Shown here: positions 26,123-33,225 of the stretch, piece after piece
Layout: each line of letters starts with the position of its first letter
How positions within the stretch are numbered: position 1 is the first letter of the stretch
Origin: Nocardioides iriomotensis
Lineage (GTDB): Bacteria > Actinomycetota > Actinomycetes > Propionibacteriales > Nocardioidaceae
DNA: 64,000 nucleotides
Assembly: GCF_004168035.1 (NCBI RefSeq)
Contig: NZ_SDPU01000023.1
Location: forward strand, 186,001 to 250,000
Direction: 5' to 3'
Made by a program: the position numbers and the translations under genes
Notes under the pieces: generated by a model
What the model was told of the DNA's origin: nothing
The model's database searches: none
The model's input: the letters and a program-made list of their open reading frames with translations, nothing else

Positions 26123-27701
26123 GAAGAACAAGCTCGACCTCGACCCGACGACCGTCCGCCAGGCACGCAGCCTCGCGCGCAAGGCCGGCAAGCCGATCGT
26201 CGACCTGGCGAAGAAGCACACCACCGTCTCGGTCGAGCGGGCCACCCTGCGCCTCGCCGGGCTCCAGGGCGCCGACGCGGACGGCACCCCGTGGGTCAAC
26301 CGGCTGCTCGACGCGGTCCGCGCCGACGTCGGCATCGAGCACGGCGTCGCGCTGCCGGTCTGGGACGCGCTGCTGCGCGGCGAGGCCGACGACCTCTCCG
26401 TCCTCGCCCAGAAGGCGTCGGCCGGCTCGGTCCGCTTCCGGCTGCCCGAGGGCCGCGACGCCACGCGCGCGCAGTCGGCCGCCCGCCGCTCAGTCGGCGC
26501 CGGCGTACGGCGGATCGACGGACGCCGCAAGGAGCGCGAGCGGCTGGTCAAGCGCTGGGGCGACCCGAAACAGAAGCCGTGGATCTACCTGATCGTCGCG
26601 ACCGGCGACATCTACGAGGACATCCCGCAGGCGCAGCAGGCCGCCCGCGAGGGCGCCGACGTGATCGCGGTGATCCGGTCCACCGGCCAGTCGCTGCTCG
26701 ACTACGTGCCCGAGGGCGCCACCCGGGAGGGCTTCGCCGGCACCTACGCCACGCAGGAGAACTTCCGGCTCATGCGGGCGGCCCTCGACGAGTCGAGCAA
26801 GGAGCTCGGCCGCTACGTCCGGCTCACCAACTACGCCTCGGGCCTCTGCATGCCCGAGATCGCGTCGCTGGCCGGGCTCGAGCGGCTCGACATGATGCTC
26901 AACGACTCGATGTACGGGATCCTCTTCCGCGACATCAACCCGATCCGCACGTTCGTGGACCAGCGGTTCAGCCGCCAGGTGCACGCCCGCGCCGGGATCA
27001 TCATCAACACCGGCGAGGACAACTACCTCACCACCGCCGACGCGGTCGAGGCTGCGCACACGGTGACGGTCAGCCAGCTCCTCAACGAGTACTTCGCCAA
27101 GGAGGCCGGCCTCGAGGACTGGCAGCTCGGCCTCGGCCACGCGTTCGAGATCAACCCCGACCTGCCCGACAGCTTCCGGATGGAGCTCGCGCACGCGCTG
27201 CTCGCCCGCCAGCTCTTCCCGAACGCGCCGCTGAAGTGGATGCCGCCGACCCGGCACATGACCGGCGACGTGTTCCGCGGCTACATGCTCGACGCGTTCT
27301 TCAACCTCGTCGGCGCGCTGACCGGGCAGGGCATCCTGCTCGTCGGAATGATGACCGAGGCCGTCGTCACGCCGTGGCTGTCCGACCGCGACCTCGCGCT
27401 GCAGAACGTCCGCTACGTGCTCAACGCCGCCGGCAACCTGCACGAGGACTTCCAGCCGGCGCCCGACGGCTTCATCGTCGAGCGCGCCCGGCAGGTGCTC
27501 GCCGAGAGCATCGACCTGCTCGAGCGGATCGTGCACGACAGTGACAAGGCCGGCGACCCGCCGCTGCTGGCGGCGATCGCCGACGGCACGTTCGGCCTGA
27601 TGAAGCGACCACCGCAGGGTGGCCGCGGCCTCGACGGCGTGGCGAGGAAGTCGGCGGCGTACTACAACCCGGCCAGCGAGATCCTGGAGGACGGACGATG
27701 A
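26100..27701 (+). CDS. kamD: Lysine 5,6-aminomutase alpha subunit
   Basis: 533 residues. With KamE it moves the terminal amino group of beta-lysine (or lysine) to carbon 5 using adenosylcobalamin and PLP. The homologous region starts at KLDLDPTTVRQARSLA and contains the expected barrel segments PWIYLIVATGDIYEDIPQAQ and LLNEYFAKEAGLEDWQLGL. The only start codon before this is GTG at 26100, the first codon of a dispersed palindrome that encodes the extra VVSTGSTR. That GTG overlaps the TAG stop of the previous gene. ATGA overlap with kamE follows. Confidence 0.9.
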   Translation: MVSTGSTRKNKLDLDPTTVRQARSLARKAGKPIVDLAKKHTTVSVERATLRLAGLQGADADGTPWVNRLLDAVRADVGIEHGVALPVWDALLRGEADDLSVLAQKASAGSVRFRLPEGRDATRAQSAARRSVGAGVRRIDGRRKERERLVKRWGDPKQKPWIYLIVATGDIYEDIPQAQQAAREGADVIAVIRSTGQSLLDYVPEGATREGFAGTYATQENFRLMRAALDESSKELGRYVRLTNYASGLCMPEIASLAGLERLDMMLNDSMYGILFRDINPIRTFVDQRFSRQVHARAGIIINTGEDNYLTTADAVEAAHTVTVSQLLNEYFAKEAGLEDWQLGLGHAFEINPDLPDSFRMELAHALLARQLFPNAPLKWMPPTRHMTGDVFRGYMLDAFFNLVGALTGQGILLVGMMTEAVVTPWLSDRDLALQNVRYVLNAAGNLHEDFQPAPDGFIVERARQVLAESIDLLERIVHDSDKAGDPPLLAAIADGTFGLMKRPPQGGRGLDGVARKSAAYYNPASEILEDGR

Positions 27702-28495
27702 GTGACGTGGTCTCGACAAGCTCGACCACCCGGGACGGCCACATCCTGCGCCCGTACGGCGACACGACGGGCGACGGCATGGTGCAGCTGTCCTTCACGC
27801 TGCCGATGCCGCACTCCAAGGTGGCCGAGGGCGCTGCCGCGCAGCTGGCCAACAAGATGGGCATGGACCCGGCGCTGGTCGTGCACGCCAAGCCGATGGG
27901 GCCGGACTTCACGTTCTTCGTCGTCTACGGCCGGGTCAACCACCTCGTCGACACCAGCAAGGTGCAGGTCGTCGAGCGCGACTACCCGCTGCTGTCGCCC
28001 AAGGAGGTCAACCTCGCGATCCGCAAGGGCCTGCGCCGGCGCCTGGTCGTCGTGGGCGGCTGCATCGGCACCGACGCGCACACCGTGGGCATCGACGCGA
28101 TCCTCAACATCAAGGGGTTCGCGGGGGAGAAGGGCCTGGAGTACTACCGCGAGCTCAAGGTCGTGAACCTCGGCGCCCAGGTCTCCGTGCCGCACCTCGT
28201 CGAGCGCGCCCGCGCCGAGAAGGCCGACGCGATCCTCGTCTCCCAGGTCGTCACCCAGCGCGACGCGCACATCCTCAACACCAAGGAGATGTCGGCGGCG
28301 TTCCGCGAGTCCTACCCGCGCGACAAGCAGCCGCTGCTCATCGTCGGCGGCCCCCGCTTCGACGAGACGATGGCCGCCGAGCTCGGCGTCGACCGGGTGT
28401 TCGCCCGCGGTACGACGCCGGGGGAGGTGGCGTCGTACCTCGTCGACCAGCTCGTCACCCACCGCCCGCCCCGCACCGAGAGGAGAGCCTCGTGA
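27698..28495 (+). CDS. kamE: Lysine 5,6-aminomutase beta subunit (cobalamin-binding)
   Basis: 265 residues. It contains the base-off cobalamin motif DxHxxG in GTDAHTVGID (Asp126, His128, Gly131) within a Rossmann-like domain, preceded by a smaller N-terminal domain. Residues 4-11, VVSTSSTT, come from a perfect copy of the dispersed palindrome directly after the start, leaving an N-terminal tag not needed by the fold. The ATG overlaps the kamD stop (ATGA), and its own stop overlaps the GTG of kal. Together with KamD it forms the second aminomutase of the pathway. Confidence 0.93.
   Translation: MSDVVSTSSTTRDGHILRPYGDTTGDGMVQLSFTLPMPHSKVAEGAAAQLANKMGMDPALVVHAKPMGPDFTFFVVYGRVNHLVDTSKVQVVERDYPLLSPKEVNLAIRKGLRRRLVVVGGCIGTDAHTVGIDAILNIKGFAGEKGLEYYRELKVVNLGAQVSVPHLVERARAEKADAILVSQVVTQRDAHILNTKEMSAAFRESYPRDKQPLLIVGGPRFDETMAAELGVDRVFARGTTPGEVASYLVDQLVTHRPPRTERRAS
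27707..27729. repeat. Dispersed palindromic repeat at the kamE N-terminus
   Basis: Canonical copy: GTGGTCTCGAC and AAGCTCGACCAC. Starts nine bases after the kamE ATG and encodes VVSTSSTT. Confidence 0.85.
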
Positions 28496-28911
28496 GTGGT
28501 CTCGACAGGCTCGACCAGCCGAAGGTCGGCCAGACCGTCACGCACCGCCGCTACGTGCCGTACTCCCACGCGCACTACGCCGGCAACCTCGTCGACGGCG
28601 CCTACTCGCTCGGTCTGTTCGGCGACGTCGCCACCGAGATGTGCATCGTCACCGACGGCGACGAGGGCCTGTTCGCGTCCTACGCCGACGTGCAGTTCAC
28701 GGCGCCGGTGCGCGCCGGTGACGTCCTGGAGATCACCGCCGAGCTGGTCAAGGTCGGCACCCGGTCGCGCACGCTCGACCTGCGCTGCCTGGTCGTCGGC
28801 CGCGGCCGGCCGGACCTCGGGGAGTCCTCGGCGGAGATGCTGGCCGAGCCGATCGTGGCCACGACGGCGACGGGGGTCGTCGTCGTACCACCACCCACCG
28901 ACCGGGGCTGA
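28492..28911 (+). CDS. kal: 3-aminobutyryl-CoA ammonia-lyase
   Basis: 139 residues with a hotdog fold. It eliminates ammonia from L-3-aminobutyryl-CoA to give crotonyl-CoA, a late step of lysine degradation by this route. Signature segments are HYAGNLVDGAYSLGLFGDVA and TEMCIVTDGDEGLFASYADV. The GTG start overlaps the kamE stop (GTGA). The first codons again lie in a dispersed palindrome, but in another frame, giving SGLDRLDQ. A strong hairpin 28 bases after the stop probably ends the operon. No kce (3-keto-5-aminohexanoate cleavage enzyme) is present nearby. Confidence 0.9.
   Translation: MSGLDRLDQPKVGQTVTHRRYVPYSHAHYAGNLVDGAYSLGLFGDVATEMCIVTDGDEGLFASYADVQFTAPVRAGDVLEITAELVKVGTRSRTLDLRCLVVGRGRPDLGESSAEMLAEPIVATTATGVVVVPPPTDRG
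28496..28518. repeat. Dispersed palindromic repeat at the kal N-terminus
   Basis: GTGGTCTCGAC and GCTCGACCAG; one mismatch at the final base. Read in a different frame from the copies in kdd, kamD and kamE. Confidence 0.8.
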
Positions 28912-28938
28912 CAGCGACACACGTCGACCCGGGACGGC

Positions 28939-28965
28939 CCGGCGTGTCGTGAGGCGACACGCCGG
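28939..28965 (+). terminator. Hairpin after kal
   Basis: CCGGCGTGTCG and CGACACGCCGG form a perfect 11-base-pair stem around the loop TGAGG, 28 bases past the kal stop codon. Followed by GAAAGAG rather than T residues, as is common in actinobacteria. Confidence 0.75.
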
Positions 28966-29303
28966 GAAAGAGCAAAATGGTCGATGAATTCCAGATGTCG
29001 CCTACCCCGCGTTGACCTGCAGATTCGTCCGTTCCCGCAGGTCAGCGGCCAGTTGACACACGTGTGCAGGATTCAGCATCGTTCCGGGCGTCCACCAAGC
29101 AGGCCGCGGCCGTGAGCTGTCGTCCAGGTGGTCGTGACACCGGGTCGGGTACCACGGCCCGGAGGTGGCGATCCCGGGATGTCGGTTGCATGACGACGGG
29201 GTGGTACACGAAGAGAGCCCGAAGCCCAGTAGACAACGGCACCGACTCCCGCAGCCAGCGAGAGCGTGGTCGGTCCGAAGGGTGTCGGGCTCTTTTCGCG
29301 TCC

Positions 29304-29333
29304 GGCTGGTTTCGAGCAAGCTCGAAACCAGCC
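29304..29333. repeat. Perfect 14-base palindrome upstream of lnt
   Basis: GGCTGGTTTCGAGC, AA, GCTCGAAACCAGCC. The TCGAGC/GCTCGA core resembles the dispersed palindrome family, so it may be a divergent member, or a terminator hairpin. Confidence 0.7.
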
Positions 29334-29414
29334 AGGGACGCGAGATTGAGGAGCCGGGTTGGGCCCGAGCCCGCGAGGGGACAACCGCGGCGTCACGAAA
29401 TCCGCGCGGCTCGG

Positions 29415-29420
29415 TAGATT
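29415..29420 (+). promoter_or_regulatory. Putative -10 element of lnt
   Basis: TAGATT six bases before the GTG at 29427; no Shine-Dalgarno sequence. Confidence 0.5.
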
Positions 29421-29426
29421 TGAGCG

Positions 29427-30965
29427 GTGACCAGCCTCCCCGCCCGCCTGCTGCTCGCGGTGGCCGCGGGACTCGTCACCGCGCTGGCCTTCGAGCCGTT
29501 CGCGATCGCCTGGCTCGCGCCCCTCGGGGTCGCCGGCGTCACGCTCGCGGCCGTCGGCACGCGCCCGTCGCGCGGCTTCCTCGTCGGCCTGGTGTTCGGC
29601 CTGGCGTTCATGGGGCTGCTGCTGCCGTGGCTGCAGATGATCCACCCCGCGGCCTGGCCGGCGCTGGCCGCGCTGGAGGCGCTGTTCTACGGGCTCGGCG
29701 GCCTCGCGACCACCGTCGTCGCCCGGCTGCCCCGCTGGCCGCTGTGGGTCGCCGCGGTCTGGGTGCTCGTCGAGCTGCTGCGCAGCAGCGTGCCGTTCGG
29801 CGGCTTCCCGTGGGGCCGGCTCGGCTTCGCGGTGGTGGACACGCCGGCGCTGCCGACCACGGCGTACGTCGGCGTCCCGGGGACGACCTTCCTGGTCGCC
29901 CTGGTCGGCGCGACCCTGGCCTGGCTGGTGCTGCGGGGGAGGACTCACCTGCTGCGCGGCGTCGGGGTCCTCGCCGCCACCGTCGTGCTTCTCTGCGCGG
30001 GTTCCGCGGCGTCACTGCCCGGCGCACCCGGGCCGACCGAGGACCCGGCCATCGTCACGATCGCGTCGGTGCAGGGCGACGTCCCCGGCGTCGGCCTGGA
30101 CGCGTTCAGCGAGCGCCGGGTGGTGCTCGACAACCACGTCCAGGCGACCCACGACCTGGCCGACCGCGTCGACGCGGGCGAGGCCCCGCAGCCCGACCTC
30201 GTCGTGTGGCCGGAGAACTCCTCCGACATCGACCCGTTCGCGGACCCGACCGTCGAGCAGGACGTCGCCGACGCCGCCCGGGCCGTCGGTGCCCCGCTGC
30301 TGATGGGCGCGGCCGTGGGCGACCGGGCAGACGACGGATGGTTCAACCGCGCGATCGTGTGGTCGCCGGACGGGCGGCCCGAGGCGTCGTACGACAAGCA
30401 GCGACCGGTCCCGTTCGGCGAGTACGTGCCGCTGCGCCCCCTGCTCGCGCCGTACATCTCCGCCCTCGACCAGATCCCGACCGACATGGTCCGGGGCACC
30501 GAGCCGGGCGTCCTGGACGTCGGGTTCCAGGCCGGCGTGGCGATGTGCTTCGAGGTGGCCTACGACGACCTCATGCACGCGCTGGTCGACGACGGGGCCA
30601 GCGTGATCCTGGTCCCGACGAACAACGCGACCTACACCGGCACCGGCCAGATCGAGCAGCAGTTCGCGATGTCCCGCGTCCGGGCGGTCGAGACGGGCCG
30701 GTACGTCGTCGTGGCCTCCACCAACGGCATCTCCGGGATCATCGCCCCCGACGGCTCCGTCGTGCGGCGTGCCCCGGAGCAGGAGACCGTCGTGCTGGAG
30801 GAAGGGGTCCAGCTGCGGAGCGTCGTCCTCCCCGCCGTCCGGTTCGGTCGGGGGATCGAGCTGGGGCTCGCCGGCCTGGCCGTTCTGGCCACGCTGGCCG
30901 GCCTGGTCGGCTACCGTCGTCGGTCGCCCGTCGCCCAGCCCGAGAAGGTCCATGAGCACTCCTGA
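29427..30965 (+). CDS. lnt: Apolipoprotein N-acyltransferase
   Basis: 512 residues. It acylates the N-terminal cysteine of lipoproteins in the membrane. The N-terminal third has about six membrane helices; the nitrilase-like catalytic domain carries the Glu-Lys-Cys triad in VVWPENSSDID, YDKQRPVPFGEYVPLRPL and MCFEVAYDD. A final membrane helix (ELGLAGLAVLATLAGLVGY) closes the protein. The GTG is placed by TAGATT six bases upstream. The 3' end overlaps the polyprenol-phosphate mannosyltransferase gene by 14 bases; in Mycobacterium tuberculosis the two are fused as Ppm1. Confidence 0.94.
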   Translation: MTSLPARLLLAVAAGLVTALAFEPFAIAWLAPLGVAGVTLAAVGTRPSRGFLVGLVFGLAFMGLLLPWLQMIHPAAWPALAALEALFYGLGGLATTVVARLPRWPLWVAAVWVLVELLRSSVPFGGFPWGRLGFAVVDTPALPTTAYVGVPGTTFLVALVGATLAWLVLRGRTHLLRGVGVLAATVVLLCAGSAASLPGAPGPTEDPAIVTIASVQGDVPGVGLDAFSERRVVLDNHVQATHDLADRVDAGEAPQPDLVVWPENSSDIDPFADPTVEQDVADAARAVGAPLLMGAAVGDRADDGWFNRAIVWSPDGRPEASYDKQRPVPFGEYVPLRPLLAPYISALDQIPTDMVRGTEPGVLDVGFQAGVAMCFEVAYDDLMHALVDDGASVILVPTNNATYTGTGQIEQQFAMSRVRAVETGRYVVVASTNGISGIIAPDGSVVRRAPEQETVVLEEGVQLRSVVLPAVRFGRGIELGLAGLAVLATLAGLVGYRRRSPVAQPEKVHEHS

Positions 30966-31737
30966 CGACCGTCGTCCCCCGCGGACGGTCATGGTGGTCC
31001 CGACCTACAACGAGGCCGACAACATCGCCTGGATCGTGGGCCGCCTGCGCACCGCCCGGCCGGACGTCGACGTGCTCGTGGTCGACGACGGCTCGCCCGA
31101 CGGCACCGGCGACGTGGCCGACGAGCTCGCGGCCGACGACCCGGCCGTCACCGTCCTGCACCGCACCGAGAAGGCCGGGTTGGGCGCCGCCTACCTGCAC
31201 GGCTTCCGGGTCGCGCTCGACCGTGGCTACGACGTCGTCGGCGAGATGGACGCCGACGGCTCCCACCAGCCCGAGCAGCTGCACCGGCTGCTCGACGCGC
31301 TGTCCCACGCGGACCTGGTGATCGGCTCGCGCTGGGTGCCGGGCGGCTCGGTGGTCAACTGGCCGCTCACACGCAAGGCGCTGTCCGTGGGCGGCAACAT
31401 CTACGCCCGGCTCGCGCTGGGCATCCCGGTCCGCGACGTCACCGCCGGCTACCGGGTGTTCCGGCGCGCCACACTCGAGGCGATCGACCTCGCGACCGTC
31501 GAGTCGGCCGGCTACTGCTTCCAGGCCGACCTCGCCTGGCGCACCCACAAGGCCGGGCTGCGGGTCGTCGAGGTGCCGATCGAGTTCGTCGAGCGGGTGC
31601 GCGGCGAGTCCAAGATGGACCGCGCCGTCGCCACCGAGTCGCTGCGCCGGATCACCCGGTGGGGTCTGGCCGAGCGGGGCCGTCAGGCCCGCGACGTACT
31701 CTCGAAGGCACGGGGACGACGGGAACGACCCGCATGA
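30952..31737 (+). CDS. ppm1: Polyprenol monophosphomannose synthase (DPM1-like GT2)
   Basis: 261 residues, a family 2 glycosyltransferase. It transfers mannose from GDP-mannose to polyprenyl phosphate, giving the donor for lipoglycans and protein O-mannosylation. Seen: VVPTYNEADNIAWIVGRL, VVDDGSPDGTGD, EMDADGSHQPEQL (DxD metal site), RWVPGGSVVNWPLTRKALS and GESKMDRAVATESLRR. No C-terminal membrane domain. It starts inside the last codons of lnt, after GAGAAGG, so the two are translationally linked; the partnership is the same as in fused mycobacterial Ppm1. Confidence 0.94.
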   Translation: MSTPDDRRPPRTVMVVPTYNEADNIAWIVGRLRTARPDVDVLVVDDGSPDGTGDVADELAADDPAVTVLHRTEKAGLGAAYLHGFRVALDRGYDVVGEMDADGSHQPEQLHRLLDALSHADLVIGSRWVPGGSVVNWPLTRKALSVGGNIYARLALGIPVRDVTAGYRVFRRATLEAIDLATVESAGYCFQADLAWRTHKAGLRVVEVPIEFVERVRGESKMDRAVATESLRRITRWGLAERGRQARDVLSKARGRRERPA

Positions 31738-31763
31738 CCAGGCCGGCAGCGAGAGGGACGACG

Positions 31764-32237
31764 ATGCGACGACTGGTGCCGTGGTGGCTCCTGGCCCTGC
31801 TGTTCGTCGTGGTGCCCGTGCTCGAGATCTACGTGCTGATCCAGGTCGGCCAGGTGATCGGGGCCTGGTGGACGGTGCTACTGCTGATCGCCTCCGGGTT
31901 CGCCGGCAGCTGGCTGGTCAAGCGGGAGGGCGGCCGCGCCTGGCGGGCGCTCCAGGAGGCCATCGCCGAGCACCGGGTGCCCGCCAAGGAGCTCGCCGAC
32001 GGCGCCCTCATCCTGATCGGCGGCACGCTGCTGCTGACGCCCGGATTCCTGTCCGACATCGTCGGCGCGTTCGCGATCCTGCCGTTCACCCGGCCGGTCG
32101 CCCGGGCGGCGCTGACCGGGGTGATCACCCGGAAGTTCGTCGCCGGGGCCGACGTCCGCTTCGGCTACTCCGAGGCCCGGGCACGACAAAGCCCCGGCCA
32201 CGACGGGGTGGTCCGGGGCGAGGTCGTCGACGACTGA
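31764..32237 (+). CDS. fxsA: FxsA-family membrane protein
   Basis: 157 residues. The signature segments VVPVLEIYVLIQVGQVIGAW and GALILIGGTLLLTPGFLSDI identify FxsA, a polytopic inner membrane protein with about three membrane helices; the E. coli member affects phage T7 exclusion, and the general function is unclear. I chose ATG 31764 because GAGAGGGA precedes it at good spacing; ATG 31734, overlapping the ppm1 stop, is the alternative and adds ten residues. The C-terminal tail is hydrophilic. Confidence 0.88.
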   Translation: MRRLVPWWLLALLFVVVPVLEIYVLIQVGQVIGAWWTVLLLIASGFAGSWLVKREGGRAWRALQEAIAEHRVPAKELADGALILIGGTLLLTPGFLSDIVGAFAILPFTRPVARAALTGVITRKFVAGADVRFGYSEARARQSPGHDGVVRGEVVDD

Positions 32238-32250
32238 GCCGTCGGGACGG

Positions 32251-32634
32251 TCAGGCCGTCCTGGCCTTCTTCTTGCTCGGGCGGTGCAGATGGGCGGGGC
32301 CGATCTCACCACCGCGGAGCAGCTCCAGGCGCTCGGTGAGGATCTCCTCGAGCTCCTTGATGGAGCGCCGCTCGAGCAGCATGTCCCAGTGCGTGCGGGC
32401 CGGCTTCTCGTTCTTGGCCTCCGGCGTCTGGCCGTGCTTGCTTAGCGCCTCGGCGCCGCAGCGCGGGCACTCCCAGACCGCGGGCACCTCGGCCTCGACG
32501 GACATCGGGATCTCGAACTCGTGCCCCTGCGGGCAGGCGTACCCGATGTTCTGACGAGCCGCGAACTCGATCCCGCGCTCGTCCTCGAAGCTCTGGCCCC
32601 CGAGGCGGGCGCCACGCAGTGTCCGCTCTCCCAT
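32251..32634 (-). CDS. rbpA: RNA polymerase-binding protein RbpA
   Basis: 127 residues. RbpA binds the principal sigma factor and RNA polymerase, stabilises open complexes and increases transcription. The core RARQNIGYACPQGHEF-like segment (here FAARQNIGYACPQGHEFEIP) and WECPRCGAEAL, with paired cysteines that could hold zinc, are typical. The sigma-interaction domain is THWDMLLERRSIKELEEILT. A GGAGGA site precedes the ATG. About 105 bases upstream is a SigR-type promoter, matching the oxidative-stress control of rbpA known from Streptomyces. It is convergent with fxsA, 13 bases away. Confidence 0.96.
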   Translation of the reverse strand: MGERTLRGARLGGQSFEDERGIEFAARQNIGYACPQGHEFEIPMSVEAEVPAVWECPRCGAEALSKHGQTPEAKNEKPARTHWDMLLERRSIKELEEILTERLELLRGGEIGPAHLHRPSKKKARTA

Positions 32635-32739
32635 GAGCGTCCTCCACTCCCTGTTGGTTCCCCGTGTGCATCAGCGGGACGGCCGGCCGTGCTCACGTCG
32701 GCACGCGAGGCGGCTCGTGTACGTCGTCCCAAAGGTCCC

Positions 32740-32766
32740 AACGAACACCCCCGTCGAGAGATTCCC
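32740..32766 (-). promoter_or_regulatory. SigR/SigH-type promoter of rbpA
   Basis: Minus strand: GGGAAT (32766-32761), 18 bases, GTT (32742-32740). This is the full ECF SigR consensus, GGAAT-N18/19-GTT. It lies about 105 bases before the rbpA ATG. Confidence 0.75.
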
Positions 32767-32897
32767 CGAGAGGCGCTGGACCGTGTCCATCCCACGAGCC
32801 AAGGTACCCGGATCGGCTCGTCGGCACACCTTGTTCGGGCGGCCCGACGGCGCGCCGGCCGCCTGAAAACCGGTGGTCCACGCCTGCGGGGCGGGCC

Positions 32898-32903
32898 TAC
32901 CGT
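32898..32903 (+). promoter_or_regulatory. Putative -10 element of the DUF2087 gene
   Basis: TACCGT seven bases before ATG 32911; no Shine-Dalgarno sequence. Confidence 0.4.
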
Positions 32904-32910
32904 GGCGGGC

Positions 32911-33225
32911 ATGGAGACGGACACCACACCCGCCGGCGTACCCGCCGACGTCGTGGTCGCGCGGTTCATGCCCGACGGGCGGCTGCGCCGGCTGCCGAGC
33001 AAGGCGGCCAAGCGGCTCGTCGTGCTCGACCACCTCGCCCAGCGGTTCGAGCCGGGGGTGCGTTACCCCGAGAGCCAGGTCGACGCGGTGCTGCTCGGTG
33101 TCCTCGTCGACCGGTCCGAGGGTGGCGACACCGACCACGTGTCGGTCCGCCGCTACCTCGTCGACCACGGCCTGATGACCCGCGAGGCCGGCGTCTACTG
33201 GCGCACCGGCGGCAGCGTCAGCTGA
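32911..33225 (+). CDS. DUF2087-domain protein
   Basis: 104 residues, nearly all one DUF2087 domain: RFMPDGRLRRLPSKAAKRLV, then FEPGVRYPESQVDAVL and VRRYLVDHGLMTREAGVYWR. The fold is a winged-helix-like module, often found after ArsR or metallo-type domains in regulators; here it stands alone, without a DNA-reading N-terminus. It may bind nucleic acid or be a partner of another protein. It overlaps the convergent exporter gene by eight bases at the 3' end. Confidence 0.82.
   Translation: METDTTPAGVPADVVVARFMPDGRLRRLPSKAAKRLVVLDHLAQRFEPGVRYPESQVDAVLLGVLVDRSEGGDTDHVSVRRYLVDHGLMTREAGVYWRTGGSVS

Larger units (their letters stand above)
28966..29426. other. Intergenic region between kal and lnt
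   Basis: About 460 bases with no gene I can support. Open frames exist on both strands but none has a ribosome site or a recognisable domain, and composition is less GC-rich than the neighbours. The stretch holds a perfect palindrome (29304-29333) and the putative lnt promoter hexamer TAGATT (29415-29420). It could be the remains of a degraded gene; a minus-strand peptide ending AHVCQLAADLRERTNLQVNA is the most protein-like part. Confidence 0.5.

Noticed and set aside
29002-29319. Minus-strand frame in the kal-lnt gap
   Set aside because: Ends in a protein-like stretch but has no ribosome site and no family I can name; reported only as part of the gap.
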